From positions 1 to 64,000 of the forward strand of contig NZ_WUYX01000053.1 of the NCBI RefSeq assembly GCF_009834785.1: a stretch of DNA of 64,000 bases. Reading direction: 5' to 3'. Each line of letters starts with the position of its first letter. Within the stretch, counting starts at the first letter, position 1. The DNA is from Natronorubrum halalkaliphilum. GTDB lineage: Archaea; Halobacteriota; Halobacteria; Halobacteriales; Natrialbaceae. A program made the translations under genes and the position numbers. The notes under the pieces were generated by a model, which did no database searches, was not told where the DNA came from, and saw only the letters and a list, made by a program, of their open reading frames with translations. Positions 54,501 to 61,843 of the stretch are shown here, piece after piece.

Positions 54501-55063
54501 ACCCGATCTCCCTCCCGGAGAACTCGCCGGACGAGGAGATCCTTGAATCCGCGCGGGAGATCAAGGCGACGCGGGAGCAGATCACCGACTTGGAGTACAA
54601 GACATCGGACGTTCGCAACTACCTCTCGGACTACAACCGGTCGGCTGCGGTTCTCGACCTCGCACAGTCCATCGACCTGTCGGACGATGATTACCGACAG
54701 GGGCCGATTCGGAAAGACGTGAAGATGGATGTGCAGACGACGGAAAAGGTGTACCAGGTGGTGATGAAGCGCGGCCACCACCTCGAGTTCGACGATGAAC
54801 GCGTGCGGGACTTCGTCTTCGAGATGTTGACTGCTCAGGATCGCCGGCTCACGCGGTCGGAAGTGTTGAATATGGAGGTGCCGTCGAGCGCGGATGTCGT
54901 GGAGTTGATGGACGAGTATCACGGCGATGAGGAACGGATCGCTGAGTTGGAGGAGCAGTTCGACGAGTTGCGGCGGGCGTTGGACGAGACGATTCTGCGG
55001 GAGGCATACGGGTTGGACTTGGAAGGCGAGGAAGTGGTTGACGAGTTCTTGGAAGTCTGGTAG
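51557..55063 (+). CDS. Type IIG (Eco57I-like) restriction-modification enzyme
   Basis: A single 1168-residue chain combines nuclease, methylase and specificity parts. Residues 20-130 are an HsdR-N-like PD-(D/E)XK domain (RKDVLCFDDS, VVVCETKRP). Residues 380-620 form an N6-adenine methylase with ELGEYYTP, DPACGSGGFL (about 423) and catalytic VVANPPYVKTQ (about 575). Residues 740-1000 resemble a TaqI/Eco57I-type target recognition domain ending YNKRYLEPHPI. It is followed by a coiled coil. It should cut unmodified foreign DNA; the target is unknown. A recombinase gene follows after 107 bp. Confidence 0.88.
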   Translation: MSEAATSDLRDAFTQIHEEIREEGSEFDFRFSLVDHLFTDALGWSRTEGEGHVNFEDDRKDVLCFDDSDPPFPVVVCETKRPSHDLALEDVDQLETYMSGVGSAEYGVLTNGHEFRLYEYRPDERAVRSIDSFEIEDIATADELGAELRESLDELDVLRQDRFVNIGDAEYFRKRVREVPVQYQPGTDDEGYELFVDAVKDSLDELSDVMMEFFDDYRDRPEGSYPHDFLETTYPDWQDWREYTGKSDDAKKTFCRETAYIVLNRALFARIAEDKEIVGNTRLSGRGMAESVERGDERPYLEALMDTYDRIDDHYGDLYELGIFDWWWVSRDKRNRFSSEEKRRQAKLEDELDYTLGVVLKRINRFDFEYVNRDILGHVYEDYLPKQERKELGEYYTPIEVIRFMLDSTGYRPTEGIGQQKILDPACGSGGFLTEACDRLIQHYLNKFGKTSIHRLDAEEARTILERAQENIYGIDINPFAVHITQINLLFRTVDLYDKVTEKDPHYTMDGFEIHVADTLSPTVREKQEGSTGSDSQQAQIQQFADYNGRAQAFIEDRNEVDRIKDEMEFEVVVANPPYVKTQNITGPKEEYAERYSSIDSKSFDIYVPFIERGLDWVSARGSLSYICPNRVQTHEYAEDIRELLTEEPITHLIDFKDVEVFDAATPYPSIFTVDHESDSDDEVKCARFAEERDGVLEEIYHLDEWETPSDVSEYDLFTYSKERMRRDNEDDHLPSWKPMPDEERQVFDAIVEGGDARLGDITNSVFQGLITGWNKVFVGEVVGEADDEGVVQFLREGGDEPEPVDEKLLRRLLKGSEIDHWGADWEGLWLLFPYEVEDGDAELLTRETLQEDYPDTWAFFKNHEDELKGREGGKWEDVDQWWAFGRSQNLAKMEPDKIMTNIMSDYNRFSVDTEGKYYFIGGGNAGGYGVDLMEEYAPSSEDHLYYAALLNSSVLEFWHKHIAPIFGGKYYSYNKRYLEPHPISLPENSPDEEILESAREIKATREQITDLEYKTSDVRNYLSDYNRSAAVLDLAQSIDLSDDDYRQGPIRKDVKMDVQTTEKVYQVVMKRGHHLEFDDERVRDFVFEMLTAQDRRLTRSEVLNMEVPSSADVVELMDEYHGDEERIAELEEQFDELRRALDETILREAYGLDLEGEEVVDEFLEVW

Positions 55064-55082
55064 CTCAGCGAAGGGTGTCCGG

Positions 55083-55111
55083 GATCCCCCCGATCTCGGT
55101 CAGATCCCCCC
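55083..55111 (+). repeat. Direct repeats GATCCCCCC
   Basis: Two exact 9-mers (55083-55091, 55103-55111) lie 20 bp apart in the gap between the type IIG gene and the recombinase gene, that is, about two helical turns apart on one DNA face. Confidence 0.4.
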
Positions 55112-55170
55112 TGAAAACGCTGCTGAAGACCCCCAATTGGGCAGCCCTCATACCCTTGAGCGTCCTACAA

Positions 55171-55884
55171 ATGAACAACGCGGACAGTCGCGTTGAATTA
55201 CCTATGCGAATGAAACCCTACCCCGACCGAGACGGGAAACGCGTCTGGCTCTCCAAACGAGAACTCCAGATGCTCATCGACGATATCAACAATCACGAAA
55301 CGCTCGAAAAAGAAATCGGAGTCAAACTCGCAGCGCGCGCCGGCCTCCGCCGCAAAGAACTCGCCAACGTCAAAGTCAAAGACCTCGTTGAGGACGAAAA
55401 GGGTCATCCACGGATTCGCGTCTGGGAGGGCGTCGCAAAGAAGGAACACTACCGTGAGCCGCCGATTCCGCACGAACTTGCGACGCAGATCGACTCTCTC
55501 GCCCGCGTCCAAGGCCTCGACCCGAACGACGAGATTGTCTCGGTCAGCGATCGCACAATCTTCCGAGTCGTTCGCCGCGCCTGCGACCGCCTCGAAGAGG
55601 AGACGAACGATGAGGGTTGGAGTCGCGTCGATGTTCACGACCTCCGCCGTTCGTGGGCGACGCACGTCCTGGCAGACGGTGTACTCCCCAGCGTTGTGAT
55701 GGAGTGGGGTGGCTGGAAAAACTGGGAGACCTTCCGAAAACACTACTTAGGAGAGTTCTCGCCAGAGGTTCTCGAACGAGAACGAGAGAAGGTAGACTTC
55801 CTCGCCGAAGGTGATGCTATCGAGACAGAACCGGTTTCCCACACCGTCGTACCGGACTCGTCGGCGAACTACGCTGGAGACTGA
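55171..55884 (+). CDS. Minimal tyrosine recombinase (catalytic domain only)
   Basis: The 237-residue protein holds the tyrosine-recombinase catalytic set: Arg in ARAGLRRKELANV, Lys region VAKKEHYREPPIP, His-x-x-Arg in VDVHDLRRSW, a Trp/His position in GGWKNWETF, and Tyr in FRKHYLGEF. The N-terminal core-binding (SAM-like) domain of normal integrases is missing. It follows the type IIG gene, probably from its own start ATG at 55171. It is clearly different from the integrase at 60476. It could invert or excise DNA, but its sites are unknown. Confidence 0.8.
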   Translation: MNNADSRVELPMRMKPYPDRDGKRVWLSKRELQMLIDDINNHETLEKEIGVKLAARAGLRRKELANVKVKDLVEDEKGHPRIRVWEGVAKKEHYREPPIPHELATQIDSLARVQGLDPNDEIVSVSDRTIFRVVRRACDRLEEETNDEGWSRVDVHDLRRSWATHVLADGVLPSVVMEWGGWKNWETFRKHYLGEFSPEVLEREREKVDFLAEGDAIETEPVSHTVVPDSSANYAGD

Positions 55885-56035
55885 TTGTTGCGCCTCGTTT
55901 CTGCGCAGATCGTTGCGCTACTCGCTCTCCGGACGAGGATGGGAGATACGTTGAACGAGGCCTCGCCGACAGTCGCGGGGTAAGATCTATGTATCAGTGC
56001 TCCAACGTCAAACTCATACGTGTACAACTGCCGAG

Positions 56036-56662
56036 GTGTCCCTCATTTCACGGGTTGATAGCACACCCTCCCCGTGGACGAGGGTGGATGGAATAGACGC
56101 ACTCCGCGTACCCGGGCACACGCAACCAGACCGGGAGCCAGAGTGCCTTCTGTACGCGATGTGGATGACACTCCAATACATCTCCACCGTCTACCCCTCC
56201 GACCCCGTGCAAGACGCTACGCCAGTCTTACGCCCCGACGAAATGAAAAACCACATCCGGATCCGCCAAAGCGGATGGGCGCCGAACCAAGACGACCTCG
56301 ACGCGCTCTCGGAGGAAACGGAACCAGTGAACTGGAAGTTGAAAACGTGGCGAGGTGCGCCACCAGTGGACTCTCTCTACACCGTCGTGGAAAACGGACT
56401 GGAAGACACTGTTCCCACTATTGCAGTCGTCGACTCGATGCGGTTGCAGGGGTACGACGAACAGGGCCCGCTTCACGCAGTGGTCGTAACCGGGATGGAC
56501 GACCAACGTGTTGTCTTGAACGACCCGTGGGGACGGATGTACGATGTCTACCCGAAGGATCTAGTGGCTGATGCGTGGGACACAACGCTTAACCGCTTGA
56601 TCACGGTTGATCTACACGAACAAGCAGTACTACAGGAAACGCTAACGGAGGATTCAGAATGA
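56036..56662 (+). CDS. C39/papain-like cysteine protease-fold protein
   Basis: The 208-residue protein has the core of a C39-like peptidase. The nucleophile Cys lies in REPECLLYAMWMTLQYIST (about residue 37). The His and the Asn/Asp lie in PLHAVVVTGMDD and VVLNDPWGRMYDV. The distances match bacteriocin-processing or effector-type C39 domains without any transporter attached. The start is GTG 56036 (a GTG at 55997 is possible). Its stop overlaps the ATG of the next gene by 4 bases (ATGA), so the two are coupled. Intracellular: no signal peptide is seen. Confidence 0.75.
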   Translation: MSLISRVDSTPSPWTRVDGIDALRVPGHTQPDREPECLLYAMWMTLQYISTVYPSDPVQDATPVLRPDEMKNHIRIRQSGWAPNQDDLDALSEETEPVNWKLKTWRGAPPVDSLYTVVENGLEDTVPTIAVVDSMRLQGYDEQGPLHAVVVTGMDDQRVVLNDPWGRMYDVYPKDLVADAWDTTLNRLITVDLHEQAVLQETLTEDSE

Positions 56663-57624
56663 ACTCGGACACCGGACGATTGATCAGCGAAACAGAAGCC
56701 CGTAGGAAGGCCGAGGAGACCCTGGCTTTTGAGATTGGAAACCTACCCCGACTGGGCGAAGTCGAGGTCGCCGAGTCCGAGTACATCTATCCACTGGAAA
56801 TCCGTCTCCCCCGCGTCATCTTCGACCAAGACCGCGACAAGCCGGTCGATGTCAAATTTATGAACGCGGAGACCATCGGCGAGATCACGGTCGACGCCGC
56901 CTCGGGAGAAGTGTCACGGCCACACCTCCACGAGATTGAGTCTGAGATTCGCCGTCAGAAGAAGGAGGTGGAGAACGTAGTGCATAAGGCGCTCGTTCGG
57001 TCGTCGGCGAAGAAGTTCTCTCAACTCCCCTTCCCAGAACACCGGTACACGCCGATCCTTGACGTGCTCTCGCACCTGATCATCGAAGGGCCGATCACCG
57101 CGCAGGAGTTGTCCGAGATGAGTTCGGTCGATGAGCAGAAGTACCGGGATTACGTCGACATCCTCGCCGAAGTTGATCTCGTTCGGTGGGAGAGCGACCA
57201 GGTCGAGGCTGACAACATCCTCATCGAAATCTTGGCGCAGCCGAAGTCTCCGCCCGAACACCTGAATGCGGCGATGGCGCACTTCTTCAAACAGGGAGCG
57301 GAGCACATCGGCACGATTCGTGAGATCCTCGGGCCGCACCTCCTCCTGTCCGGCCACTACTATTACAGTGCGTTGGGACAGCCCGAAATGCCTCGGATGG
57401 GCGAACGCGAGTTCGATGACGTGATGAAGTGGAACTACTCGGGGAACAATCGGAATCAAAAGCGGTTCAAGCTCCCGCGCTACCTCATCCAGTTGGAGGA
57501 TGTCGGTCTGTTGGAGAGCGAGAACGGTACTGGGCCTCGTGCGTGGAAGGGGAAGGAGGATGTCCAGCGCAACCTGTTGCGGCAGGACGATCTCCTTGCC
57601 CCGATTTCGGAAGTAATCGCTTGA
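56659..57624 (+). CDS. Partner of the cysteine protease: beta-rich plus winged-helix protein
   Basis: The 321-residue protein begins SDTGRLISETEARRKAEETL and has a beta-rich N-terminal part to about 90. A helix of charged residues follows (HEIESEIRRQKKEVENVVHK). A likely winged helix lies at about 128-178 (LDVLSHLIIEGPITAQELSE, DEQKYRDYVDILAEVDLV). The end is a second helical region with RYLIQLEDVGLLESENG. No enzymatic motif is visible. It is coupled to the C39-like protease gene, so sensing, inhibition or substrate delivery is possible. Confidence 0.65.
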   Translation: MNSDTGRLISETEARRKAEETLAFEIGNLPRLGEVEVAESEYIYPLEIRLPRVIFDQDRDKPVDVKFMNAETIGEITVDAASGEVSRPHLHEIESEIRRQKKEVENVVHKALVRSSAKKFSQLPFPEHRYTPILDVLSHLIIEGPITAQELSEMSSVDEQKYRDYVDILAEVDLVRWESDQVEADNILIEILAQPKSPPEHLNAAMAHFFKQGAEHIGTIREILGPHLLLSGHYYYSALGQPEMPRMGEREFDDVMKWNYSGNNRNQKRFKLPRYLIQLEDVGLLESENGTGPRAWKGKEDVQRNLLRQDDLLAPISEVIA

Positions 57625-57652
57625 AGACAACTCTCCATCGAGTGGCACTGGG

Positions 57653-57662
57653 GCGGATCTAG
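57653..57662 (+). repeat. GCGGATCTAG motif, copy 6
   Basis: An exact copy, 29 bp after the stop of the protease partner gene. It includes the stop codon of the minus-strand zinc-motif gene. Confidence 0.5.
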
Positions 57663-57874
57663 TCCTCGAACTCCAGATGATGGATCAAGACGCCGTAGAC
57701 AGTACTGCACAACCTGGCGTTGCGAAGATCGGCGATGTCACGACTGTCTTGGGGGACGATCCGGTCGTGCCATTCCTCGTCGCAGTTGGGGCACGTGCTG
57801 TACGGCTGGTCTTCCTTGCGGTTGCGTTGGATGGGGTGCTGGTCTTCGAGGTACATACGCTGGTTTGGACGCAC
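57659..57874 (-). CDS. Small zinc-motif protein
   Basis: The 71-residue protein has one clear CxxC (YSTCPNCDEEWHDRIVP), with a following His and a later Cys (NARLCSTVYG) that might complete a metal site. The N-terminus is basic and proline/glutamine rich. It is convergent with the protease partner gene. The function is unknown. Confidence 0.5.
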   Translation of the reverse strand: MRPNQRMYLEDQHPIQRNRKEDQPYSTCPNCDEEWHDRIVPQDSRDIADLRNARLCSTVYGVLIHHLEFED

Positions 57875-57933
57875 GTGGTGACGTTATGCTTTCCTTATAG
57901 GTTTTAAGTGGGTGGGAGCGGTCGCGTCCAGTA

Positions 57934-58236
57934 ATGACCACCAACCCGGATCCGCGCACCGCGACCCTCCAAAGCCTCAAACAAGGCGACCAAGTCGAAT
58001 TCAAACTGCTCGCCGAACACGGCTCACACACTGGCCGCGGCGAAGTCGTGGAACGAGAAGACGCCTCTGCAGTGATCGACCTCACCAACGGCATCCGCGT
58101 GGGCTACAAGCACTACCCTCGCCTCGAACTCCGCCACGACCCAGGTGGGCCGCTCCGATCGCCCGTCGTCGCCGCCGACCCGGAAAGCGATGCGTTGGTG
58201 GAGAACGTCGTCGCGCTGGAGAGGACAGACGGTTAA
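57934..58236 (+). CDS. Small beta-barrel-like protein upstream of the ART-like gene
   Basis: The 100-residue protein contains LKQGDQVEFKLLAEHGSHTG and RGEVVEREDASAVIDLTNGI, a beta-barrel-like pattern as in SH3/Tudor-type small domains. The end is acidic. The next gene starts 22 bp after its stop, so a two-gene unit is likely. It could be an immunity or adaptor partner, which is guesswork. Confidence 0.6.
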   Translation: MTTNPDPRTATLQSLKQGDQVEFKLLAEHGSHTGRGEVVEREDASAVIDLTNGIRVGYKHYPRLELRHDPGGPLRSPVVAADPESDALVENVVALERTDG

Positions 58237-58258
58237 CGAAAGCCAGCACCAACGACCA

Positions 58259-58891
58259 ATGGACGCACACGAACTCGAACGAATCAGTTCAACCGACGAC
58301 CCCTACGAACGGATGGGCCACGTCTTTACCGAAGGCGGGCCGATAGAAGCGATGGCCAAACGTTCGGCTATCAACCCTCTCTATTGGATCGAAGCAGAGC
58401 CACGAAGCGATGAGGACAAAACGCGGTTGATGCGTGAAGCCGAACAAGTGGAACTCGAGCCGGGAGAAGCAGTCTTAGTCCACGAATCCAATCCTCGGCG
58501 AGCCGAATCAATCGTTGAACAGGGTTTCGATGACCCGTTCGACCACGCGGGAGACGACCTCTACCACATCCCCGGTTCCGTCCGTTATGGCCGCGTGTTC
58601 CTCTGGCCGCACGTGGATATGTTTGGCGCGCACGACATCAATGGAGCCGCAGTGATTTGCCGAGCCCGGATTGATAATGTGTTGGTGTCGAGCTACGCGT
58701 CGCACTCCGCGTTGACGCCAGAGGATCGGTATGAACGGAGCGTGCAGGGCGGATACCATTACGACAAGATTCCGCCGGAAGAGTACAACGAGCTCCACGT
58801 CTTCGAGTACTCGGATTACCTTCGGTGGATCGAAGAGGGCGGTGGTGGGGATTGGTCGGCGGACTCGCTCTTCCCCTACGTTTTGGAATAG
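58259..58891 (+). CDS. Possible ADP-ribosyltransferase-fold protein
   Basis: The 210-residue protein has a segment VLVHESNPRRAESIVEQGFD at about 72-91 that imitates the ART opening (beta-strand, H-x-S/T, helix AxxIxxxGF). It is followed by RYGRVFLWPH at about 108-117 and the strand VICRARIDNVLV at about 128-139. A catalytic Glu is not certain (candidate in EYNELHVFEY). The call is by pattern memory only. Alternatives are another small alpha/beta fold or a phage accessory protein. The start at 58259 excludes a shadow frame. Confidence 0.4.
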   Translation: MDAHELERISSTDDPYERMGHVFTEGGPIEAMAKRSAINPLYWIEAEPRSDEDKTRLMREAEQVELEPGEAVLVHESNPRRAESIVEQGFDDPFDHAGDDLYHIPGSVRYGRVFLWPHVDMFGAHDINGAAVICRARIDNVLVSSYASHSALTPEDRYERSVQGGYHYDKIPPEEYNELHVFEYSDYLRWIEEGGGGDWSADSLFPYVLE

Positions 58892-58903
58892 AGTTCCGCG
58901 CGG

Positions 58904-59626
58904 TCACACCTCATCAGGATGCTTTTCCAGCTTTCCGATTGACCTCTCGGGTATCACTTTCACACCAACACCTTTCACTTCATCCGTACGTGGATGCCGG
59001 TCGAAGTTGTCGTAGAGATGTCTATAGTAGTCCGAATTCCCCCTTATCAGGTGAGTCCCGGTCGCACTCACCATCCAGTCCGCTAAGGCCATTCCATTCG
59101 ACTTGTCGTCGCGAAGCGGCGCTGCAACACCTACGATGTTTTCTGGATCAACATAATCAGTACCCTGTTCTTTGATTTCATAGTGGTATTCGCGAAGATC
59201 CTTGAAGCTCTTATCATCTCGTTCATCAATGAACATAATCCCAGGGTCATTCTTTTTCTGAAGGTACATCTGGAACCTTTCGACTACGTTGCTGAAGGCA
59301 ATGTTGTAGATGTCACTCGGTTCTTCAACCTTGTTCCAGCGAAGCGCCTCAGTCTGGTCTACAAGAGCTACGATTGGAGTGAACCCGAGGAAATCAAGGT
59401 GGCCATAGATCGTCTCGCTGGCTTCCGATCGGAGGTTGTTGTCGTAATGGGGTTTCGGAATCTCGGTAAGATCGTCGTTAAATACTTCTCTGGCTTCGTC
59501 ACTTAGTGATTCTTCGATGCGCTCTATGATTCGCCATCTACTTTCCTCTATGACTAGTCCGCCGAAAAGGAACCAGTCATCGGCACCTTCAGTGAAGGCT
59601 TCATCAAAATACCCAAGCTTCATCAC
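58904..59626 (-). CDS. DUF3800 family protein
   Basis: The 240-residue protein starts KLGYFDEAFTEGADDWFLFG, the DUF3800 opening (Asp-Glu after a strand). It contains GIMFIDERDDKSFKDLREY in the centre and the family's terminal helix GMALADWMVSATGTHL. DUF3800 proteins have an RNase H-like fold and are common in phages and defence islands; a nuclease role is suspected but not shown. It is convergent with the ART-like gene and next to a PD-(D/E)XK nuclease gene. Confidence 0.75.
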   Translation of the reverse strand: MMKLGYFDEAFTEGADDWFLFGGLVIEESRWRIIERIEESLSDEAREVFNDDLTEIPKPHYDNNLRSEASETIYGHLDFLGFTPIVALVDQTEALRWNKVEEPSDIYNIAFSNVVERFQMYLQKKNDPGIMFIDERDDKSFKDLREYHYEIKEQGTDYVDPENIVGVAAPLRDDKSNGMALADWMVSATGTHLIRGNSDYYRHLYDNFDRHPRTDEVKGVGVKVIPERSIGKLEKHPDEV

Positions 59627-59754
59627 TCGGTGATAGTTGCAAGAAGAGTTAATTACTTGGTATTGTCAGAGGCTGCCTGGGAGTTGTTCGTGTCTCACGT
59701 CCGCCTTCTCGTCCTCGGTCAGTTCGTTGTAGTGCTCGGAAACCGAATGCCGCG

Positions 59755-60282
59755 TCACAATTCCTCGTCGAGGCTCCACCGGGAGGAATTATACGTGACT
59801 GAACCAAGCGGAAAACCACCCTCACCATCATCATCATCATCGACTACCTCGTGAAGTTTGATGTGACCTTCGTCGAGCTCGTCGATGTCTCGCTGATACA
59901 CCCCAACGTTGTCGCCGCCCTCCAAGTACGGATTCCAGTCGACCAGCAACACGTTATCCGCCTCGAGGTTACTCGTTTTGATCTCGTTGTGGAGTGAGGG
60001 GGTCGAAAAGCCCTTGATCTCCACATTGAAGTCAACTTCGAGGATAATGTCAGGGTCATTGGATCCACCCCGTCTTGTAACGGCGAATCCGTTCCGTTGT
60101 AGGTAGTGGCCTGCGAGGCTTTCGGTCACCTTGTAGTGGAACGGCGCGCGGAATGGAGTGATTTCGTCGGTGATGGCAGTTGACAGGTCGTTGACTAACT
60201 CCGAGTAATACTGTCGGCGTTTTCGTTCGAACTCGGCGTACTCCCTGATCTCGGGGATTGATAAGGGTATTTCACTGGTCAT
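59755..60282 (-). CDS. PD-(D/E)XK nuclease-like protein
   Basis: The 175-residue protein has the nuclease-type core GSNDPDIILEVDFNVEIKGF at about 84-103, giving the Asp and Glu-x-Lys pattern of restriction-like folds. The upstream helix KVTESLAGHYLQRNGFAVTR fits the domain. A run of five Asp (VVDDDDDGEGG) lies near the C-terminus. I use the ATG at 60280-60282 rather than the longer frame because the extension looks artificial. It lies between DUF3800 and the integrase. Confidence 0.65.
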   Translation of the reverse strand: MTSEIPLSIPEIREYAEFERKRRQYYSELVNDLSTAITDEITPFRAPFHYKVTESLAGHYLQRNGFAVTRRGGSNDPDIILEVDFNVEIKGFSTPSLHNEIKTSNLEADNVLLVDWNPYLEGGDNVGVYQRDIDELDEGHIKLHEVVDDDDDGEGGFPLGSVTYNSSRWSLDEEL

Positions 60283-60404
60283 AGTTGGTTTGTTGGACGA
60301 CGATGCCCTCGCTGCCCCTGGCAACGGGTGCGGGACACCGTTGTATCTGTGATTGACAGATATAGACTTAAGAGCGATCCGTAGGGCGGAAGTGAAGTGA
60401 CAAT

Positions 60405-60424
60405 AAACTTATAAGCATAAGTTT
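60405..60424. repeat. AT-rich perfect palindrome downstream of the integrase
   Basis: AAACTTAT-aagc-ATAAGTTT, 8-bp perfect arms with a 4-nt loop. It lies 52 bp beyond the integrase stop and upstream of the nuclease gene. It could be a terminator, a promoter element or an accessory recombination site. Confidence 0.45.
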
Positions 60425-60475
60425 TAAGATAGGGGTGTTGGGGATTAGAGGGTAAAACGCAAGGAAGAAGCGGCT

Positions 60476-61513
60476 TCAGAGGTCGACGCGGTCGACGTGC
60501 TCCCGTCGCTGCTCCATCTTCTCACGCTCCGACCGGAAGTCGTAGTGCTGGTCAAGAACCTTCTTGCTCAGGTTCATCCGATCACTCACCACTTCACCCG
60601 CGACGCCCTCAGAGCAATAGTGCGTGATCGCACCCCTCCTAACCGCGTGAGGCCCCACTGAATCCGGGCACTTACTTGCCGACATCCGCGACTGGACGGC
60701 TTCGCACGACTCCCGCTCCCTCCCGTGAGGGCACTCTTTCCCAATCTCGCACGGCCTCGTCAACCGGTAGACGTACGCGCGGAACGTGTTCTTGGTCAAC
60801 CGGCCAAACCGACTCGTGTAGAGCGGATCCCTGCCATAGTCGTCCTGCACATCCCAGCGGTTCTCTGAGATGTAGTCCCGGAGGACGATTGCGGTCTTCT
60901 CGTCGATCGAGACATCGCGCTCTCCGCGGTCTCCGTTCTTCAACCGAGTGTCGCGTTCGGGACGGTTCCTGAGACGGATGTACGCTTCGCTGGCCTGGTC
61001 GAGGTGGCAGTCCTGAAGGTCGATCGCCCTGGCCGCGCCCATCCGCATCCCAGTCGCCCACAAGAGGCGAAGAACAGCGTGTCGAACCGAAGCGTATTCG
61101 AACCGATCGAGGTAAGCAAGGGTTTCTTTGGCGCGCACGGCTTGTAGGATGTCCGTTCCGACGGCGTCTTCATCGCTCAAGGAGGGACTGTTCACCGACT
61201 CCGCCAATCCGTCCTGTGCGGCGTCCAGCGACTCACAGAACCGCAAGAACACTCGCAAGGTGTCCAGCGTGGACTTGAGCGTGGCGGGCTGGATGTCGTG
61301 GCCTTTCCGCCAGACTTTGAACTTCTGCAACGCGAGTCCGTCGAGGGTGGCGACGCTTTCGATGTCGTTCTCCTTGCACCAAGTGGTGAAGTGCTTGAGG
61401 CGGTATCCGTGCGACTGGAGCGTCGCATCAGACACTTCGCCTCGACGGTCGTCTTTGTATAGCTGTACGGCTTCGCTTGGACTGATGTCGTTCAGTCGGT
61501 TTCTGGGTTCCAT
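60476..61513 (-). CDS. Tyrosine recombinase (island integrase)
   Basis: The 345-residue integrase has an N-terminal SAM-like core-binding domain (about 1-110). The catalytic domain has Arg in ATGMRMGAARAIDL, His-x-x-Arg in GPHAVRRGAITHY and Tyr in LDQHYDFRS. A cysteine cluster (CEIGKECPHGRERESCEAVQ, then KCPDSVG) interrupts the catalytic domain; this is common in haloarchaeal integrases. The start ATG 61511-61513 removes a doubtful extension. It lies about 240 bp inside the right tRNA-like end, so it is the likely agent of integration into tRNA-Pro. Confidence 0.9.
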   Translation of the reverse strand: MEPRNRLNDISPSEAVQLYKDDRRGEVSDATLQSHGYRLKHFTTWCKENDIESVATLDGLALQKFKVWRKGHDIQPATLKSTLDTLRVFLRFCESLDAAQDGLAESVNSPSLSDEDAVGTDILQAVRAKETLAYLDRFEYASVRHAVLRLLWATGMRMGAARAIDLQDCHLDQASEAYIRLRNRPERDTRLKNGDRGERDVSIDEKTAIVLRDYISENRWDVQDDYGRDPLYTSRFGRLTKNTFRAYVYRLTRPCEIGKECPHGRERESCEAVQSRMSASKCPDSVGPHAVRRGAITHYCSEGVAGEVVSDRMNLSKKVLDQHYDFRSEREKMEQRREHVDRVDL

Positions 61514-61752
61514 ATGTTGCCTCCGTGTGGTGTGAGGCAACCTGACGGGCCGACGACGACGGCGCGGATCCCGGGAGCGCGGCGATGATTACCAACGAGG
61601 CGGTTCCCTGGGAGAGTTGCATCCCCGGTCGGCGGAACGCCTTCGCGCGAAGCTTGGTAGCTCCACGCCCCCTTCACGCGCTTGCGTGGCCGTAACCGCA
61701 CCGAGCAGACCCCTTGCGGGTCTGCGAGGGAAGTCGCCGTAAGGCGACTGTG

Positions 61753-61774
61753 AGTTCGAATCTGCGCCGGCCCA
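61753..61774 (+). other. attR: exact 22-nt copy of the tRNA-Pro 3' end
   Basis: AGTTCGAATCTGCGCCGGCC plus CA, identical to 38843-38864. The preceding base differs from the tRNA (g for c), marking the edge of identity. Confidence 0.85.
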
Positions 61775-61835
61775 TTTCTGCCCGCGAATCCTAACCGACG
61801 AGCGAAGCGAGTCGCGTTCGTGAGCGGGCAGAAAT
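61774..61835. repeat. Hairpin with 12-bp perfect arms between the two tRNA-end copies
   Basis: atttctgcccgc (61774-61785) and gcgggcagaaat (61824-61835) pair perfectly across a 38-nt loop. The left arm starts at the last base of attR. Confidence 0.7.
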
Positions 61836-61843
61836 GCAGCCAA

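Noticed and set aside
38865-61752. Provirus
   Set aside because: No capsid, portal, terminase, tail or pleolipovirus spike gene can be recognised. The two integrases and methylases are equally common in plasmids and islands.
61618-61774. A second, intron-containing tRNA-Pro gene at the island's right end
   Set aside because: Only fragments of the tRNA middle and 3' end match. The 5' acceptor strand and a usable anticodon loop are missing, and the 52-bp intrusion lies outside the usual intron site.
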